From DAOMNN01 sp050486545 (lineage in GTDB: Bacteria; Pseudomonadota; Gammaproteobacteria; Burkholderiales; Rhodocyclaceae): 64,000 nucleotides of DNA. The notes beneath the pieces are model-generated. The model was not told the origin of the DNA. It ran no database searches and saw only the letters and a program-made list of their open reading frames with translations. Every line of letters begins with the position of its first letter. Positions within the stretch are counted from its first letter, which is position 1. Positions 26,028-34,318 of the stretch are shown here, piece after piece. The stretch is from contig JBJHDM010000002.1 of assembly GCA_050486545.1 (NCBI GenBank), forward strand, positions 56,470 to 120,469. Direction: 5' to 3'. The translations under genes and the position numbers were made by a program.

Positions 26028-27290
26028 TCATTCGAGCAGGATTGCCCGAAAGTCGTTCACGTTCGTCAGGGTGGGGCCCGTCACGACGGCATCGCCAAGC
26101 GCGCCGAAGAATCCATGGCCATCGTTGTTTTCGAGCGCATCGCGGGGATGGATCCCGAGGGCCCTGGCCCGCTCGAGCGAGTCCGGGGTCATCACCGCTC
26201 CGGCGATTTCCTCCTGCCCGTCCACCCCGTCGGTATCGCATGCAATCGCGTAGGTGCCGGGCTGACCACCCAGGGCGATCGTCAGCGCGAGCAGAAACTC
26301 GACGTTGCGTCCGCCCCGACCTTCACCCCGCACGGTCACGGTGGTTTCGCCTCCCGAAAGGAGTACGCAGGGTCGCCTTGCCGGTTGGCCGTGGAGGGCC
26401 ACCTGCCGTGCAATTCCGGCCATGACCTTGCCAACGTCGCGTGCCTCGCCTTCGATGCTGTCTCCGAGGATCAGTGGTGTCACACCACGCTCACGGGCAA
26501 CGGATGCCGCCGCTTCGAGCGCCTTCTGCGGCGTGGCCACGAGCCGGGTAACGATGTGCTGCATGCGCGGATCGTCGGGCTTGACTGATTCGGCAGCCGC
26601 CGATTCGAGCAGGGCCCGCACGGCTGGCGCAAGCGCGATGTCGTATCGGCGCAGGATATCGAGCGCGTCGTCGCAGGTGGTCGGGTCTCCGACGGTTGGT
26701 CCGGAGGCGATGTCGATCGGCTTGTCACCGGGCACGTCCGAGATGAGCAGGTTCACGACCCGTGCCGGAAAGCACCGTGCGGCCAGTCGCCCCCCCTTGA
26801 TTGCGGAAAGGTGCCTGCGCACGCAGTTCATCTCGCCGATCGTTGCGCCGGACCTGAGTAGCGCCCGATTGATCGCCTGCTTGTCTTCGAGCGTAATGCC
26901 CTCGCCGGGCAGGCTGAGCAAGGCCGAGCCGCCACCGGAAATCAGGCAGATCACCAGATCGTCCGGACCGAGTCCCGAAACCCGCTCGAAAATCCTGCGG
27001 GCTGCAGCCAGTCCTGCGGCATCGGGGACGGGGTGGGCCGCCTCGACGATCTCGACCCGATCGCAAGGCACCGAGTAACCGTATCGGGTTACGACGAGTC
27101 CCGACAGTTCCCCCTGCCAATGCTTCTCCAACGCCTGGGCCATTGCCGCGGAGGCCTTGCCGGCGCCGACGACGATCGTGCGGCCGCGCGGCGTATCGGG
27201 CAGGTACCGGGGAACGCAGTGCTCCGGCTGTGCGGCTTTCACCGCCGCCTCGAACATTTCATGCAGCAAGCCGCGCGTTTCGAGGTTCAT
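26028..27290 (-). CDS. ttuD: Glycerate 2-kinase (GckA/TtuD, MOFRL type)
   Basis: The 420-residue enzyme phosphorylates D-glycerate to 2-phosphoglycerate and so brings C2 units back to glycolysis. The N-terminal DUF4147 region shows TIVVGAGKASAAMAQALEKH, DLVICLISGGGSALLSLPGE and the LLRSGATIGEMNCVRRHLS loop. The C-terminal MOFRL domain has VLLSGGETTVTVRGEGRGGR and AIACDTDGVDGQEEIAGAV. The ATG at 27290 begins the conserved MNLETRGLLHEMFEAAV. It follows glxR by 49 bp, completing the order hyi-glxR-ttuD of glyoxylate utilisation. Confidence 0.92.
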   Translation of the reverse strand: MNLETRGLLHEMFEAAVKAAQPEHCVPRYLPDTPRGRTIVVGAGKASAAMAQALEKHWQGELSGLVVTRYGYSVPCDRVEIVEAAHPVPDAAGLAAARRIFERVSGLGPDDLVICLISGGGSALLSLPGEGITLEDKQAINRALLRSGATIGEMNCVRRHLSAIKGGRLAARCFPARVVNLLISDVPGDKPIDIASGPTVGDPTTCDDALDILRRYDIALAPAVRALLESAAAESVKPDDPRMQHIVTRLVATPQKALEAAASVARERGVTPLILGDSIEGEARDVGKVMAGIARQVALHGQPARRPCVLLSGGETTVTVRGEGRGGRNVEFLLALTIALGGQPGTYAIACDTDGVDGQEEIAGAVMTPDSLERARALGIHPRDALENNDGHGFFGALGDAVVTGPTLTNVNDFRAILLE

Positions 27291-27339
27291 GGGCAAGTGG
27301 GTCCGTAAGAAGGGGTGTTGTAGGGGTGTTGTGCGGGGG

Positions 27340-28224
27340 TTATTGACCGATCTCGAAATTCGCCATGCCTTCGAGCGCCCGGACCATCGCAGAATGGTCC
27401 CAGGTCTCTCCGCCATGTGCGACGCAGGCATTGAACAGCTCCTGGGCCGTAGCGGTGTTCGGAAGTGACAGGCCGAGCTGGCGTGCGGCCGAGAGCGCCA
27501 GGTTGAGATCCTTCTGGTGCAGGCCGATCCGGAAGCCGGGCTCGAACTGGCGCTGCACCATGCGCTCGCCGTGCACCTCGAGAATTCGCGACGATGCGAA
27601 CCCGCCCATCAGCGCTTCGCGCACGCGTGCCGGATCGGCGCCCGCCTTGGACGCGAAGAGCAGGGCCTCTCCGACGGCCTCGATCGTCAAGGCCACGATG
27701 ATCTGGTTTGCGACCTTGCAGGTCTGGCCGTCCCCGTTGTTCCCGACACGCGTGATGTTCTTGCCCATCAAACGGAAAATCGGCAGCACCTGTTCGAAGG
27801 TTTCCGGACGCCCCCCGACCATGATCGTCAGCGTGCCGTTCTTCGCGCCGACCTCTCCACCGGAAACCGGGGCATCGAGGTACTCGCACCCCAGGTCGTT
27901 GATCCTCCGCGCAAACTCCTTCGTGGCCACCGGGCTGATCGAGCTCATGTCGACGACGATCTTGCCGGGCGACAGCCCTGCGGCGACCCCGTTGTCGTCG
28001 AAAAGCACGGCTTCGACATCCGGCGTATCGGGCACCATGACGATCACGATGTCGGCTTGTCGTGCGACTTCCTGTCCATTGGCACAGGCAATCGCGCCAG
28101 CTTCGACGACCTGCGCGGGCACCTTGCTGCGCGTCTGTACGTAGAGCGGGTGTCCGCCCTCGAGGAGATGCTTCACCATCGGAATACCCATGATGCCCAG
28201 TCCGATGAATCCGATGTTGGCCAT
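27340..28224 (-). CDS. glxR: 2-hydroxy-3-oxopropionate (tartronate semialdehyde) reductase
   Basis: The 294-residue protein is a 3-hydroxyisobutyrate-dehydrogenase-type enzyme. It has the nucleotide-binding start IGFIGLGIMGIPMVKHLLEG, the substrate motif EYLDAPVSGGEVGAKNGTL, and the catalytic lysine in GNNGDGQTCKVANQ. Together with the hydroxypyruvate isomerase and glycerate kinase on either side, reduction of tartronate semialdehyde to D-glycerate is the most likely reaction. 3-hydroxyisobutyrate is the main alternative substrate. The 74-bp gap after hyi contains no obvious signal. Confidence 0.9.
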   Translation of the reverse strand: MANIGFIGLGIMGIPMVKHLLEGGHPLYVQTRSKVPAQVVEAGAIACANGQEVARQADIVIVMVPDTPDVEAVLFDDNGVAAGLSPGKIVVDMSSISPVATKEFARRINDLGCEYLDAPVSGGEVGAKNGTLTIMVGGRPETFEQVLPIFRLMGKNITRVGNNGDGQTCKVANQIIVALTIEAVGEALLFASKAGADPARVREALMGGFASSRILEVHGERMVQRQFEPGFRIGLHQKDLNLALSAARQLGLSLPNTATAQELFNACVAHGGETWDHSAMVRALEGMANFEIGQ

Positions 28225-28298
28225 AGGTTCTTCTCCTTATCGATCAGGTTGACGGAACGAGCGGCGAAATGCCGTCGCGGAAAACGAGGCCGGCCGGG

Positions 28299-29081
28299 TC
28301 AACGACCAGGGCTGCCGGGGCGCCACCCGAGGCCGTCCCGGGTGGCGCCGAGCGGTTTGTACTCGCAACCGATCCAGCCCGTATAGCCATTGCGATCGAT
28401 GAAGTCGAACAGGAACGGATAATTGATCTCGCCCGTCCCCGGTTCATGGCGGCCGGGGTTGTCCGCAAGCTGCATGTGCGCAATGCGCGGCAGGTGTGCG
28501 GCGATCGTGGCGGCCAGTTCGCCTTCCATTCGTTGCGCGTGATAGATGTCGTACTGGAGGTACAGGTTGTCGGAACCGACTTCTTCGATCAGGGTGACGG
28601 CCTGCGCCGTTCGGTTCAGGTAGAACCCGGGCATGTCGAAAGTGTTGATCGGTTCGATCAGCAAGCGGATGCCGGCATGTCCGAGTTGGTCGGCGGCAAA
28701 GCGCAGGTTGGCGATGAAGGTCTCCTTCAGGGCGTCCGGATCGGCACCTGACGGCGGGATGCCGGCAAGGCAATTGAGCTGTCGGCATCCGAGCACCGTC
28801 GCGTACTCGATCGCCCGGCCCACCCCGTCCTGGAACTCGCCGGTCCGGTCTGGATGGCATGCAATCCCCCGTTCTCCTGCAGACCAGTCGCCCGCCGGCA
28901 GGTTATGGAGAACCTGGACAAGGCCCGCCTTCCGGAGCCGTTCGGCAAGTTGATCTGCCGGCCAGTCGTACGGGAACAGGTATTCGACCCCCTCGAAACC
29001 GGCATCGGCAGCCGCCTCGAAGCGATCGAGGAAGTCCATTTCATTGAAGAGAAGGGTCAGGTTGGCAGCGAATTTCGGCAT
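28299..29081 (-). CDS. hyi: Hydroxypyruvate isomerase
   Basis: The 260-residue TIM-barrel protein interconverts hydroxypyruvate and tartronate semialdehyde. It starts PKFAANLTLLFNEMDFLDRF, the conserved Hyi beginning, and has FEGVEYLFPYDWPADQLAERL, LIEPINTFDMPGFYLNRTAQ with a metal-binding Glu, and YDIYHAQRMEGELAATI. GCEYKPLG near the end carries another metal ligand. It is first in the minus-strand series hyi-glxR-ttuD-GlcG and divergent from a LysR gene. Glyoxylate carboligase (gcl), the expected partner, is not in the window. Confidence 0.93.
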   Translation of the reverse strand: MPKFAANLTLLFNEMDFLDRFEAAADAGFEGVEYLFPYDWPADQLAERLRKAGLVQVLHNLPAGDWSAGERGIACHPDRTGEFQDGVGRAIEYATVLGCRQLNCLAGIPPSGADPDALKETFIANLRFAADQLGHAGIRLLIEPINTFDMPGFYLNRTAQAVTLIEEVGSDNLYLQYDIYHAQRMEGELAATIAAHLPRIAHMQLADNPGRHEPGTGEINYPFLFDFIDRNGYTGWIGCEYKPLGATRDGLGWRPGSPGR

Positions 29082-29162
29082 CGGCGATCCGTCTCGTGAA
29101 ACCACTGCGTGAAGCATAAGGCGCTGTTCGCGCGAAGGGAATTGCCGCACAATGCAGTTCAA

Positions 29163-29181
29163 TCGATATCTGGGGTATCGA
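29163..29181. promoter_or_regulatory. Inverted repeat at the LysR/hyi divergent promoter
   Basis: TCGATATC-TGG-GGTATCGA has arms matching at 7 of 8 positions and contains an AT-N-type dyad of the sort bound by LysR proteins. It lies directly before the LysR ATG at 29182 and 82 bp before the hyi start. This suits self-repression of the regulator together with control of the glycerate genes. The assignment rests on symmetry and position only. Confidence 0.4.
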
Positions 29182-30090
29182 ATGGACCGCTACGTCGAGA
29201 TCCGGAGCTTCGTCCTGGTCGCGGAAAAGGGCAGTTTCGCTGCGGCGTCACTGATCGAGGGGGTGACGCCGGTGGTCATGGGGCGGCGTCTCGATGCATT
29301 GGAAAACCGGCTCGGCGTCAAGTTGATGCATCGCTCGACACGCGGCCTTTCCCTCTCCGAACTGGGCGAACAGTTCCTGGATCAGGCACGCGCACTGCTG
29401 CGGGAGTTCGACCGTGTCGAGGCGAGCATCACGGCGGACAGCAACAAGGTCCGTGGACACCTGGTGGTGTCGGCTCCGGCGGCCTTCGGTCGCCGGCACG
29501 TCGCTCCGCACGCCCTGAGCTTTCGCAGGCGCTATCCCGACCTCAAGCTTTCCTTCAATTTCACCGACAGCCTCGTGGATCTCGTGCGCGAGGGGTACGA
29601 CATGGCGATCCGGATCGGCGAAGTCACCGATCCCAACTACGTCGCGGTAAAACTGCATCCGAACCGCAGAGTCGTGTGTGGCACCCCCGAGTATTTCCGT
29701 CGTCATGGCAGACCCCGTACACTCGAGGATCTGGCCTTCCACAACTGCCTCGCGTTCAACCTGCAGGGGGGGCAGTTGCGTGGCTGGACCTTCATGCGCA
29801 ACGGCAATCCGATTGCGATCAAGGTTTCGGGCGATCTGGACTGCAATGACGGCGAGCTGCTGTTCGGCTGGGTCAAGCAGGGGCTCGGGATCGGCTGGCG
29901 CTCGACCTGGGAGATCCAGTCCGAACTCAAAAGGGGCGAACTCGTCACCGTACTGGATGAATTCGCCGTGCCGACCTACGACATCCAGGCCGTCTACCCG
30001 CAACAACGCTATCTCCCGGCCAAGGTCCGCTACTTCATCGACTGGCTGAGGGACATCTACAACGCCCCTGGTTACTGGGAAGGGGAGTAG
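29182..30090 (+). CDS. LysR family transcriptional regulator
   Basis: The 302-residue regulator has an N-terminal winged helix-turn-helix (about 1-60: DRYVEIRSFVLVAEKGSFAA, LGVKLMHRSTRGLSLSELGE) and a periplasmic-binding-type effector domain (about 90-295). Being divergent from hyi-glxR-ttuD-glcG, it is the probable controller of that set, with glyoxylate, glycerate or a related acid as likely effector. The ATG at 29182 fits the usual LysR beginning; an in-frame ATG at 29152 would add ten residues and place the inverted repeat inside the gene. Confidence 0.9.
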   Translation: MDRYVEIRSFVLVAEKGSFAAASLIEGVTPVVMGRRLDALENRLGVKLMHRSTRGLSLSELGEQFLDQARALLREFDRVEASITADSNKVRGHLVVSAPAAFGRRHVAPHALSFRRRYPDLKLSFNFTDSLVDLVREGYDMAIRIGEVTDPNYVAVKLHPNRRVVCGTPEYFRRHGRPRTLEDLAFHNCLAFNLQGGQLRGWTFMRNGNPIAIKVSGDLDCNDGELLFGWVKQGLGIGWRSTWEIQSELKRGELVTVLDEFAVPTYDIQAVYPQQRYLPAKVRYFIDWLRDIYNAPGYWEGE

Positions 30091-30139
30091 CGCTGCCGTT
30101 CCTTTCCATGCCGGCGGCGCCCTTCCAGCAAAAGCCGAT

Positions 30140-30400
30140 TCAGCGGATATTATCGGAATTGAACAACACGACCGTATCGGCGACGAAGTTGACCTGGATG
30201 AAGCGCCTGTCATCCCCCCACCTGCAGCTTCGGACGGTCAAGACATCACTGCATCGTTCCGGTTTGCCGAGAATGGCCTCGACCTCGCCATACGACATGC
30301 CGGTCTTGAGCTTGTTGTAGTTCTCGACGGTCACCTTGCTGCAGCCAGCGAGCAACGCGAACAGCAGCACGGGGAGCAGGGCACGGATAACGGTCTTCAT
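30140..30400 (-). CDS. Small DUF3862-like lipoprotein
   Basis: The 86-residue protein has a lipoprotein signal ending in the lipobox LLAGC, with Cys20 as the lipid anchor. The mature part, TVENYNKLKTGMSYGEVEAI with LGKPERC and SCRWGDDRRFIQVNF, follows the BamE/SmpA-like fold (DUF3862), in which YNKLKTGMS is the typical start. Two cysteines, in ERCSDVLTVRSC, could form a disulfide in the periplasm. The function is not known. It is separated from arsC by 66 bp. Confidence 0.82.
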   Translation of the reverse strand: MKTVIRALLPVLLFALLAGCSKVTVENYNKLKTGMSYGEVEAILGKPERCSDVLTVRSCRWGDDRRFIQVNFVADTVVLFNSDNIR

Positions 30401-30466
30401 CGGGGCGTTCTCGTCAGGAACATCGACCGGACGGCCGGTCCGGCAACGGCAAGCGATCGATTCGAG

Positions 30467-30817
30467 CTACAACAATTCGAGGACCCGTTCGGGCGGACGT
30501 GCCACGACTGCGCGGTTCCCGGCCACGACGATGGGTCGTTCGATCAGGACAGGATGGGCAACGAGGGCATCGAGCCACTCTTCGTCGCTCAACTGGCGGC
30601 CCCGATATTCCGCCTTGAAGATGGCCTCGCCGGTACGAACCAGTTCGGCCGGTCTCATCCCCAACTTGCCGAGCAGGGCGACCAGTTCCTGTCGCGTCGG
30701 GGGGGTCTGCAGATACTCGATCACCTCTGCCCGAACCCCTTTTTCACGCAGGATCGAGCACGCGGTCCGGCTCTTCGAGCAGCGTGGGTTGTGGTAGATG
30801 CGTATCGGTTCGGTCAT
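30467..30817 (-). CDS. arsC: ArsC family (glutaredoxin-dependent arsenate reductase-like) protein
   Basis: The 116-residue thioredoxin-fold protein begins IRIYHNPRCSKSRTACSILR, with the catalytic Cys13. It continues with EVIEYLQTPPTRQELVALLG, and LSDEEWLDALVAHPVLIERP carries the conserved Pro and Arg residues. It resembles E. coli YfgD/ArsC. No arsB, arsR or other arsenic gene is nearby, so a housekeeping thiol role is also possible. The ATG at 30817 is the conserved start; the frame runs 20 codons further upstream. Confidence 0.87.
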   Translation of the reverse strand: MTEPIRIYHNPRCSKSRTACSILREKGVRAEVIEYLQTPPTRQELVALLGKLGMRPAELVRTGEAIFKAEYRGRQLSDEEWLDALVAHPVLIERPIVVAGNRAVVARPPERVLELL

Positions 30818-30910
30818 GGAGTGGATCCTCGTGTCACATGAATCCTTGACCCGTCGTACCCGGTTGGCGTTCCCCATTTAGCCGGATTGCCGTCCGGTTC
30901 GAACCAGGCT

Positions 30911-31468
30911 TCATGTCGGAAAGTCCCGCCGCCGTGCGAGCCGGCTGCTCCAGTACTGCCATGCAGGGTAGGCCAGGGCAGCGGCGACGACCAGCAGGAA
31001 ACCGACGCTCTGCCAGAAGGCGATCGGATCGGTGGCGAGGAGATATTCCCGTTGGGGGCGGGAAAAAGCGATCGAACCGGACAGGATGGCGCGCAAGGCG
31101 CCACCTGCCAGGGCGATCGTGGGGGAGAACCAGACGAGCAGGCCGACGACGACGATCAGGCGGTCGAGCTGCGGAGTCGGCCGTGTACGTGGGAGGTAGA
31201 CGCTCTCGACCCCGTACCAGACAGCGAGCAGCAGCGTCGCGAGGGTGGCGACGGGGGTAATGGCCAGTACTGCCCCGAGCACGGTTGCCGCGAGCAGGAA
31301 AAGGGTGCCCTCGAGCGGCAGGATCGCCATCCAGATGCGCTCGAGCCGAGCGAACGCCCAGATCGTGATCGGCAGGAGCAACAGGAATGCGTGGAGAACG
31401 AAACGGGCGCGGCGGCGGGCGAAATCGCCGTCGATCTCGCCTTCGCGGCGCTGAGGAAGGATGGGCAT
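30911..31468 (-). CDS. Conserved-looking membrane protein of unknown function
   Basis: I do not recognise this 185-residue protein. After a charged start (MPILPQRREGEIDGDFARRR) it has about five hydrophobic segments, including FVLHAFLLLLPITIWAFARL, LPLEGTLFLLAATVLGAVLA, ATLATLLLAVWYGVESVYL, LIVVVGLLVWFSPTIALAGG and SVGFLLVVAAALAYPAWQYW. The C-terminus is basic (SSRLARRRDFPT). It lies 34 bp downstream of imuB on the same strand, the position where dnaE2 would be expected in an imuA-imuB-dnaE2 cassette. No clear ribosome-binding site marks the start, so an ATG elsewhere is possible. Confidence 0.6.
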   Translation of the reverse strand: MPILPQRREGEIDGDFARRRARFVLHAFLLLLPITIWAFARLERIWMAILPLEGTLFLLAATVLGAVLAITPVATLATLLLAVWYGVESVYLPRTRPTPQLDRLIVVVGLLVWFSPTIALAGGALRAILSGSIAFSRPQREYLLATDPIAFWQSVGFLLVVAAALAYPAWQYWSSRLARRRDFPT

Positions 31469-31502
31469 GGGGCGAAGTCGTGGAAAGGGGTTGCGGGTCG
31501 GG

Positions 31503-32933
31503 CTAGCCGAAATATCCGTGAACATACCAGTCTCCGGGTTGGTCGAGGCGACGGAAAATCCACCACAGGGCGGCATCGTGCGTACGGGCGACAAAATAAT
31601 CACGCCGGATGTCGCCCGAATCCCACCAGCCCGACTCGATGCGTTCCGGGCCCGCTAGCAGCGTCAAATGCTCGACGGATGGCAGCGGCCGGGGTTCCGA
31701 CAGCAACCAGATGGGGCGATTCGGCATTCTGGCCCGGGGAGACGAAGTGAGGATACCGGGGTCGGCTTCGCGCCAGGCCTGTTCGGGACGGTGTTCCGGC
31801 CATGGGCAAATGCCGCGTACCGAAGTGCTGCCGAGCCGTGCACGCAAGCGGGCGAGCAACAGGATCGCGTTCTCCCTTGTTTGCGCAGGGTCTCCGAACA
31901 GGTCCGCAGTGCCGGACGCCCGCAAGATGGGATCCTCGGCGGTCAGCCGCAGAACCTGGACTGGCCGGACCCGCCTCAACGCTGCCAGATGCTCGCGCAT
32001 GAGCAGGATGAAGCGCTCTTCGCTGCGACCCGGCTCCCCGGTGACGACGTCCAGCACGGTTGCAGGATGAGCCTCGTGTTCCAGATGCAGTCGACAACGG
32101 TCGACGACGGCATGCAATCCGTCCAGCCATGCCGTCAGGCTGGTGACGAGGCGGCGTGTGGCAAAGAGCAAGGGCTCGATCGTGTCGACGGCCGCGGGCA
32201 GGACGAGACGTGCATCGAAGCGATCCGGAGGGGTGTGCCAGGGGCGAGGGTCGGGTGATTTCCCCCAGGCGCGGTCCAGTGTGTCATGGATTTCGGCGCT
32301 GCGGCGCCGGGCAAGCCCGTCCCGGGGCAGCCGGGCAGCCTCCCCGATGCTGCGCACTCCGATACCTTGCAACAGTTCGAAGGCGGCGTTCGAAACGGCC
32401 GGGTCTCTGGCCAGCAGATGCAAGGGCAGGGGCTCGAGACAGCGGCTCCAGCCGGGAGCCGGGTTCACCAGTGTTCCGGGGCTGGTTTCGGCCAGCCAGC
32501 GTGCCGCCAGCGGGGTAGGCGCCGCAGCCAGGCGAACGTTCAGTCCGAGATCTGCGGCCTGCATGGCCAATTGCGTTGCGAGCCGGGACAGCCCTCCGAA
32601 CAGGCGCAGACAGCCTTCGACTTCCAGCAGGATGCCATCGGGGGGATCGATGCAGACGGCGGGCGAGAAGCGCCCGGCCCAGGTTGCGAACTCCTGCAAG
32701 GTGTCGTGTTCGAGTGCCGGATCGCGATACCGGATCTCCAGGTCCGGGGCGATGGCCCGTGCTCCTGCAAGGCGAACCCCAGGGCAGATGCCCCGGGAAA
32801 GTGCATCCGGCGAGACAGCCGTGACCCGCTGGGGCGGTCGCTGTTCAACGACGGCAAGCATGCCGGGTTCAACCGTTCCGCGCGTAAGGACTTGCAGCGG
32901 CAATGCAGGGAGGAGCAGGGCTATCCAGAGCAT
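31503..32933 (-). CDS. imuB: ImuB, inactive Y-family DNA polymerase subunit of the mutasome
   Basis: The 476-residue protein has the Y-family layout: the palm/thumb region starts LWIALLLPALPLQVLTRG and contains GVRLAGARAIAPDLEIRYRD, DGILLEVEGCLRLFGG and a helix-hairpin-helix around LLQGIGVRSIGEAARLPRDG. The catalytic acidic residues of active Y polymerases (normally D-x-D near the start) are replaced by LPALP, as in ImuB. ASGTADLFGDP around residue 375 resembles the beta-clamp binding segment. ImuB links ImuA and DnaE2 to the clamp for error-prone bypass. Its start overlaps imuA by 65 bp. Confidence 0.9.
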   Translation of the reverse strand: MLWIALLLPALPLQVLTRGTVEPGMLAVVEQRPPQRVTAVSPDALSRGICPGVRLAGARAIAPDLEIRYRDPALEHDTLQEFATWAGRFSPAVCIDPPDGILLEVEGCLRLFGGLSRLATQLAMQAADLGLNVRLAAAPTPLAARWLAETSPGTLVNPAPGWSRCLEPLPLHLLARDPAVSNAAFELLQGIGVRSIGEAARLPRDGLARRRSAEIHDTLDRAWGKSPDPRPWHTPPDRFDARLVLPAAVDTIEPLLFATRRLVTSLTAWLDGLHAVVDRCRLHLEHEAHPATVLDVVTGEPGRSEERFILLMREHLAALRRVRPVQVLRLTAEDPILRASGTADLFGDPAQTRENAILLLARLRARLGSTSVRGICPWPEHRPEQAWREADPGILTSSPRARMPNRPIWLLSEPRPLPSVEHLTLLAGPERIESGWWDSGDIRRDYFVARTHDAALWWIFRRLDQPGDWYVHGYFG

Positions 32934-33588
32934 GGGAAGGGAATGCGTCGAAAGGTCGGTCCAGCCGAATACGGATCGGATTGGCAAGCGCCGGACCGCG
33001 GCGCTTCAGGATCCGGATGTCGAGACCGTCGCGTCTCGCGCCGAGGTGCAAGCGCAATGGGGCCGGGGACGGTTGATGGGCAGCACTCGGGGAGCGGAAC
33101 AGAAACAGGGGGGTGGTGGATTTTTCCGCAGCGAGCTGCAATCGGCGCAGGGCGGAAAGATCGATGTGCGGGGACCACATCAGCACTGCATGGCAGGCAC
33201 CCGAAGCCAGGGCTTGCCGTGCAGACCAGAGGATCGCCGGGGGTTCGGGGGGATCGATCAGGAGCTGCCGTGAAAGACCGGCAGCGAGACCCGCCAGAGC
33301 CGGAGCATAAGGCATGCAGGGCGGCGCCACCCATGCGACCCACCGGTCTCCGGGGGGGGTTCGCAACAGCGGCAACAGCAGGTGGATTTCGCCGATTCCC
33401 GGCTGCTCGTGAAGCAGTTCGATGATGGCGCCCTGTGGCCAGCCTCCGTCCGGAAGCGCTGCATCGAGGGCGGGGAAACCGGTCGTGTGACCTTTGCGTC
33501 CCGACCGGACGAACGTGCCACCCCTCCAGATCAGGTTCGAAGGCAAACTGGCCAGGGATGCAGCCGCACGGGCCGAAATTGCATTCAT
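32869..33588 (-). CDS. imuA: ImuA, RecA-like translesion synthesis protein
   Basis: The 239-residue protein is a shortened RecA-like factor. Its start, IWRGGTFVRSGRKGHTTGFP with ALDAALPDGGWPQGAIIELL, is the conserved ImuA/SulA-like opening. The ATP loop is degenerate (QPGIGEIHLLLPLL instead of GxxGxGKT), as is usual for ImuA. AILWSARQALASGACHAVLM and ALRRLQLAAEKSTTPLFLF follow. It acts with ImuB in SOS-induced mutagenic repair. It lies 12 bp after lexA and overlaps imuB, so the three genes form one operon. Confidence 0.88.
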   Translation of the reverse strand: MNAISARAAASLASLPSNLIWRGGTFVRSGRKGHTTGFPALDAALPDGGWPQGAIIELLHEQPGIGEIHLLLPLLRTPPGDRWVAWVAPPCMPYAPALAGLAAGLSRQLLIDPPEPPAILWSARQALASGACHAVLMWSPHIDLSALRRLQLAAEKSTTPLFLFRSPSAAHQPSPAPLRLHLGARRDGLDIRILKRRGPALANPIRIRLDRPFDAFPSHALDSPAPPCIAAASPYARNG

Positions 33589-33600
33589 GCGTGCAAAGGC

Positions 33601-34215
33601 TCAAGCCGGAAGGGTGTTTCGGATCAGTCCCACGACAATGCCTTCGACGACCAGCGGTTCATGGCGCGTATCGACCACGATCGCTTCGAATTCCGGGTTG
33701 GCCGGGAGCAGGCGAACGATCGACCCCTTGTGGGAGAAGGTCTTTACCGTGACTTCATCACGCACGCGCGCAACGACGATCTGTCCGTTCCGGGCTTCGG
33801 GACTGCGGTGAACCGCGAGCAGATCGCCGTCGAGGATGCCTGCGTCGCGCATGCTCGCGCCACGAACCCGCAGCAGGTAGTGGGCTCGGGGAGAAAACAG
33901 GGCGGGATCGACCGGGTGGCGGGATTCGACGTGTTCGACCGCGAGGATCGGACTGCCCGCGGCAACGCGCCCGACAAGTGGCAGTCCCGCTCCTTCGGCC
34001 AGGCGAATTCCCCGGGCACGTCCCTCCTCGATGCGGATCGCGCCCTTGGCAGCAAGCGCGCGCAAATGGCACTCGGCCGCGTTCGGCGAGCGAAAACCGA
34101 AGGCGGTACAGACTTCGGCACGGGTCGGCGGCCGCCCTTCGGATTCGAGCGTATCGCGGATGAAGTCGAGAATCTCCCGCTGACGGGAGGTGAGATTCGA
34201 TTCTAGAGCGTGCAT
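33601..34215 (-). CDS. lexA: LexA repressor
   Basis: LexA represses SOS genes and cuts itself when RecA filaments form. The 204-residue product has a winged helix-turn-helix (about 1-70, LTSRQREILDFIRDTLESEG, TRAEVCTAFGFRSPNAAECH) and an S24 peptidase domain. The cleavage site is Ala86-Gly87 (RVAAGSPI), with Ser121 (RGASMRDAGI) and Lys158 (VTVKTF) as the catalytic dyad. The ATG has AAGGAG 6 nt upstream. This LexA heads the imuA-imuB operon; whether it is the only LexA in the cell is not visible. Confidence 0.95.
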   Translation of the reverse strand: MHALESNLTSRQREILDFIRDTLESEGRPPTRAEVCTAFGFRSPNAAECHLRALAAKGAIRIEEGRARGIRLAEGAGLPLVGRVAAGSPILAVEHVESRHPVDPALFSPRAHYLLRVRGASMRDAGILDGDLLAVHRSPEARNGQIVVARVRDEVTVKTFSHKGSIVRLLPANPEFEAIVVDTRHEPLVVEGIVVGLIRNTLPA

Positions 34216-34298
34216 GGCGGACTCCTTGGAGCCGGATACTGACCGGGGAGTGCTGTGGAACCGTTCGTTCGAGAGGGCAATTCCACATCCAGCTCATT

Positions 34299-34318
34299 GA
34301 CTGTATATTCATTCACAT
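34299..34318 (-). promoter_or_regulatory. Putative LexA (SOS) box upstream of lexA
   Basis: The plus-strand sequence from 34299 begins GACTGTATAT and ends TCATTCACAT. The half ACTGTATAT matches the E. coli-type SOS box perfectly, while the other half keeps only about half its positions, for 13 of 20 overall. It is 84 bp upstream of the lexA ATG. Such a site would give autoregulation of lexA-imuA-imuB. Confidence 0.5.
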
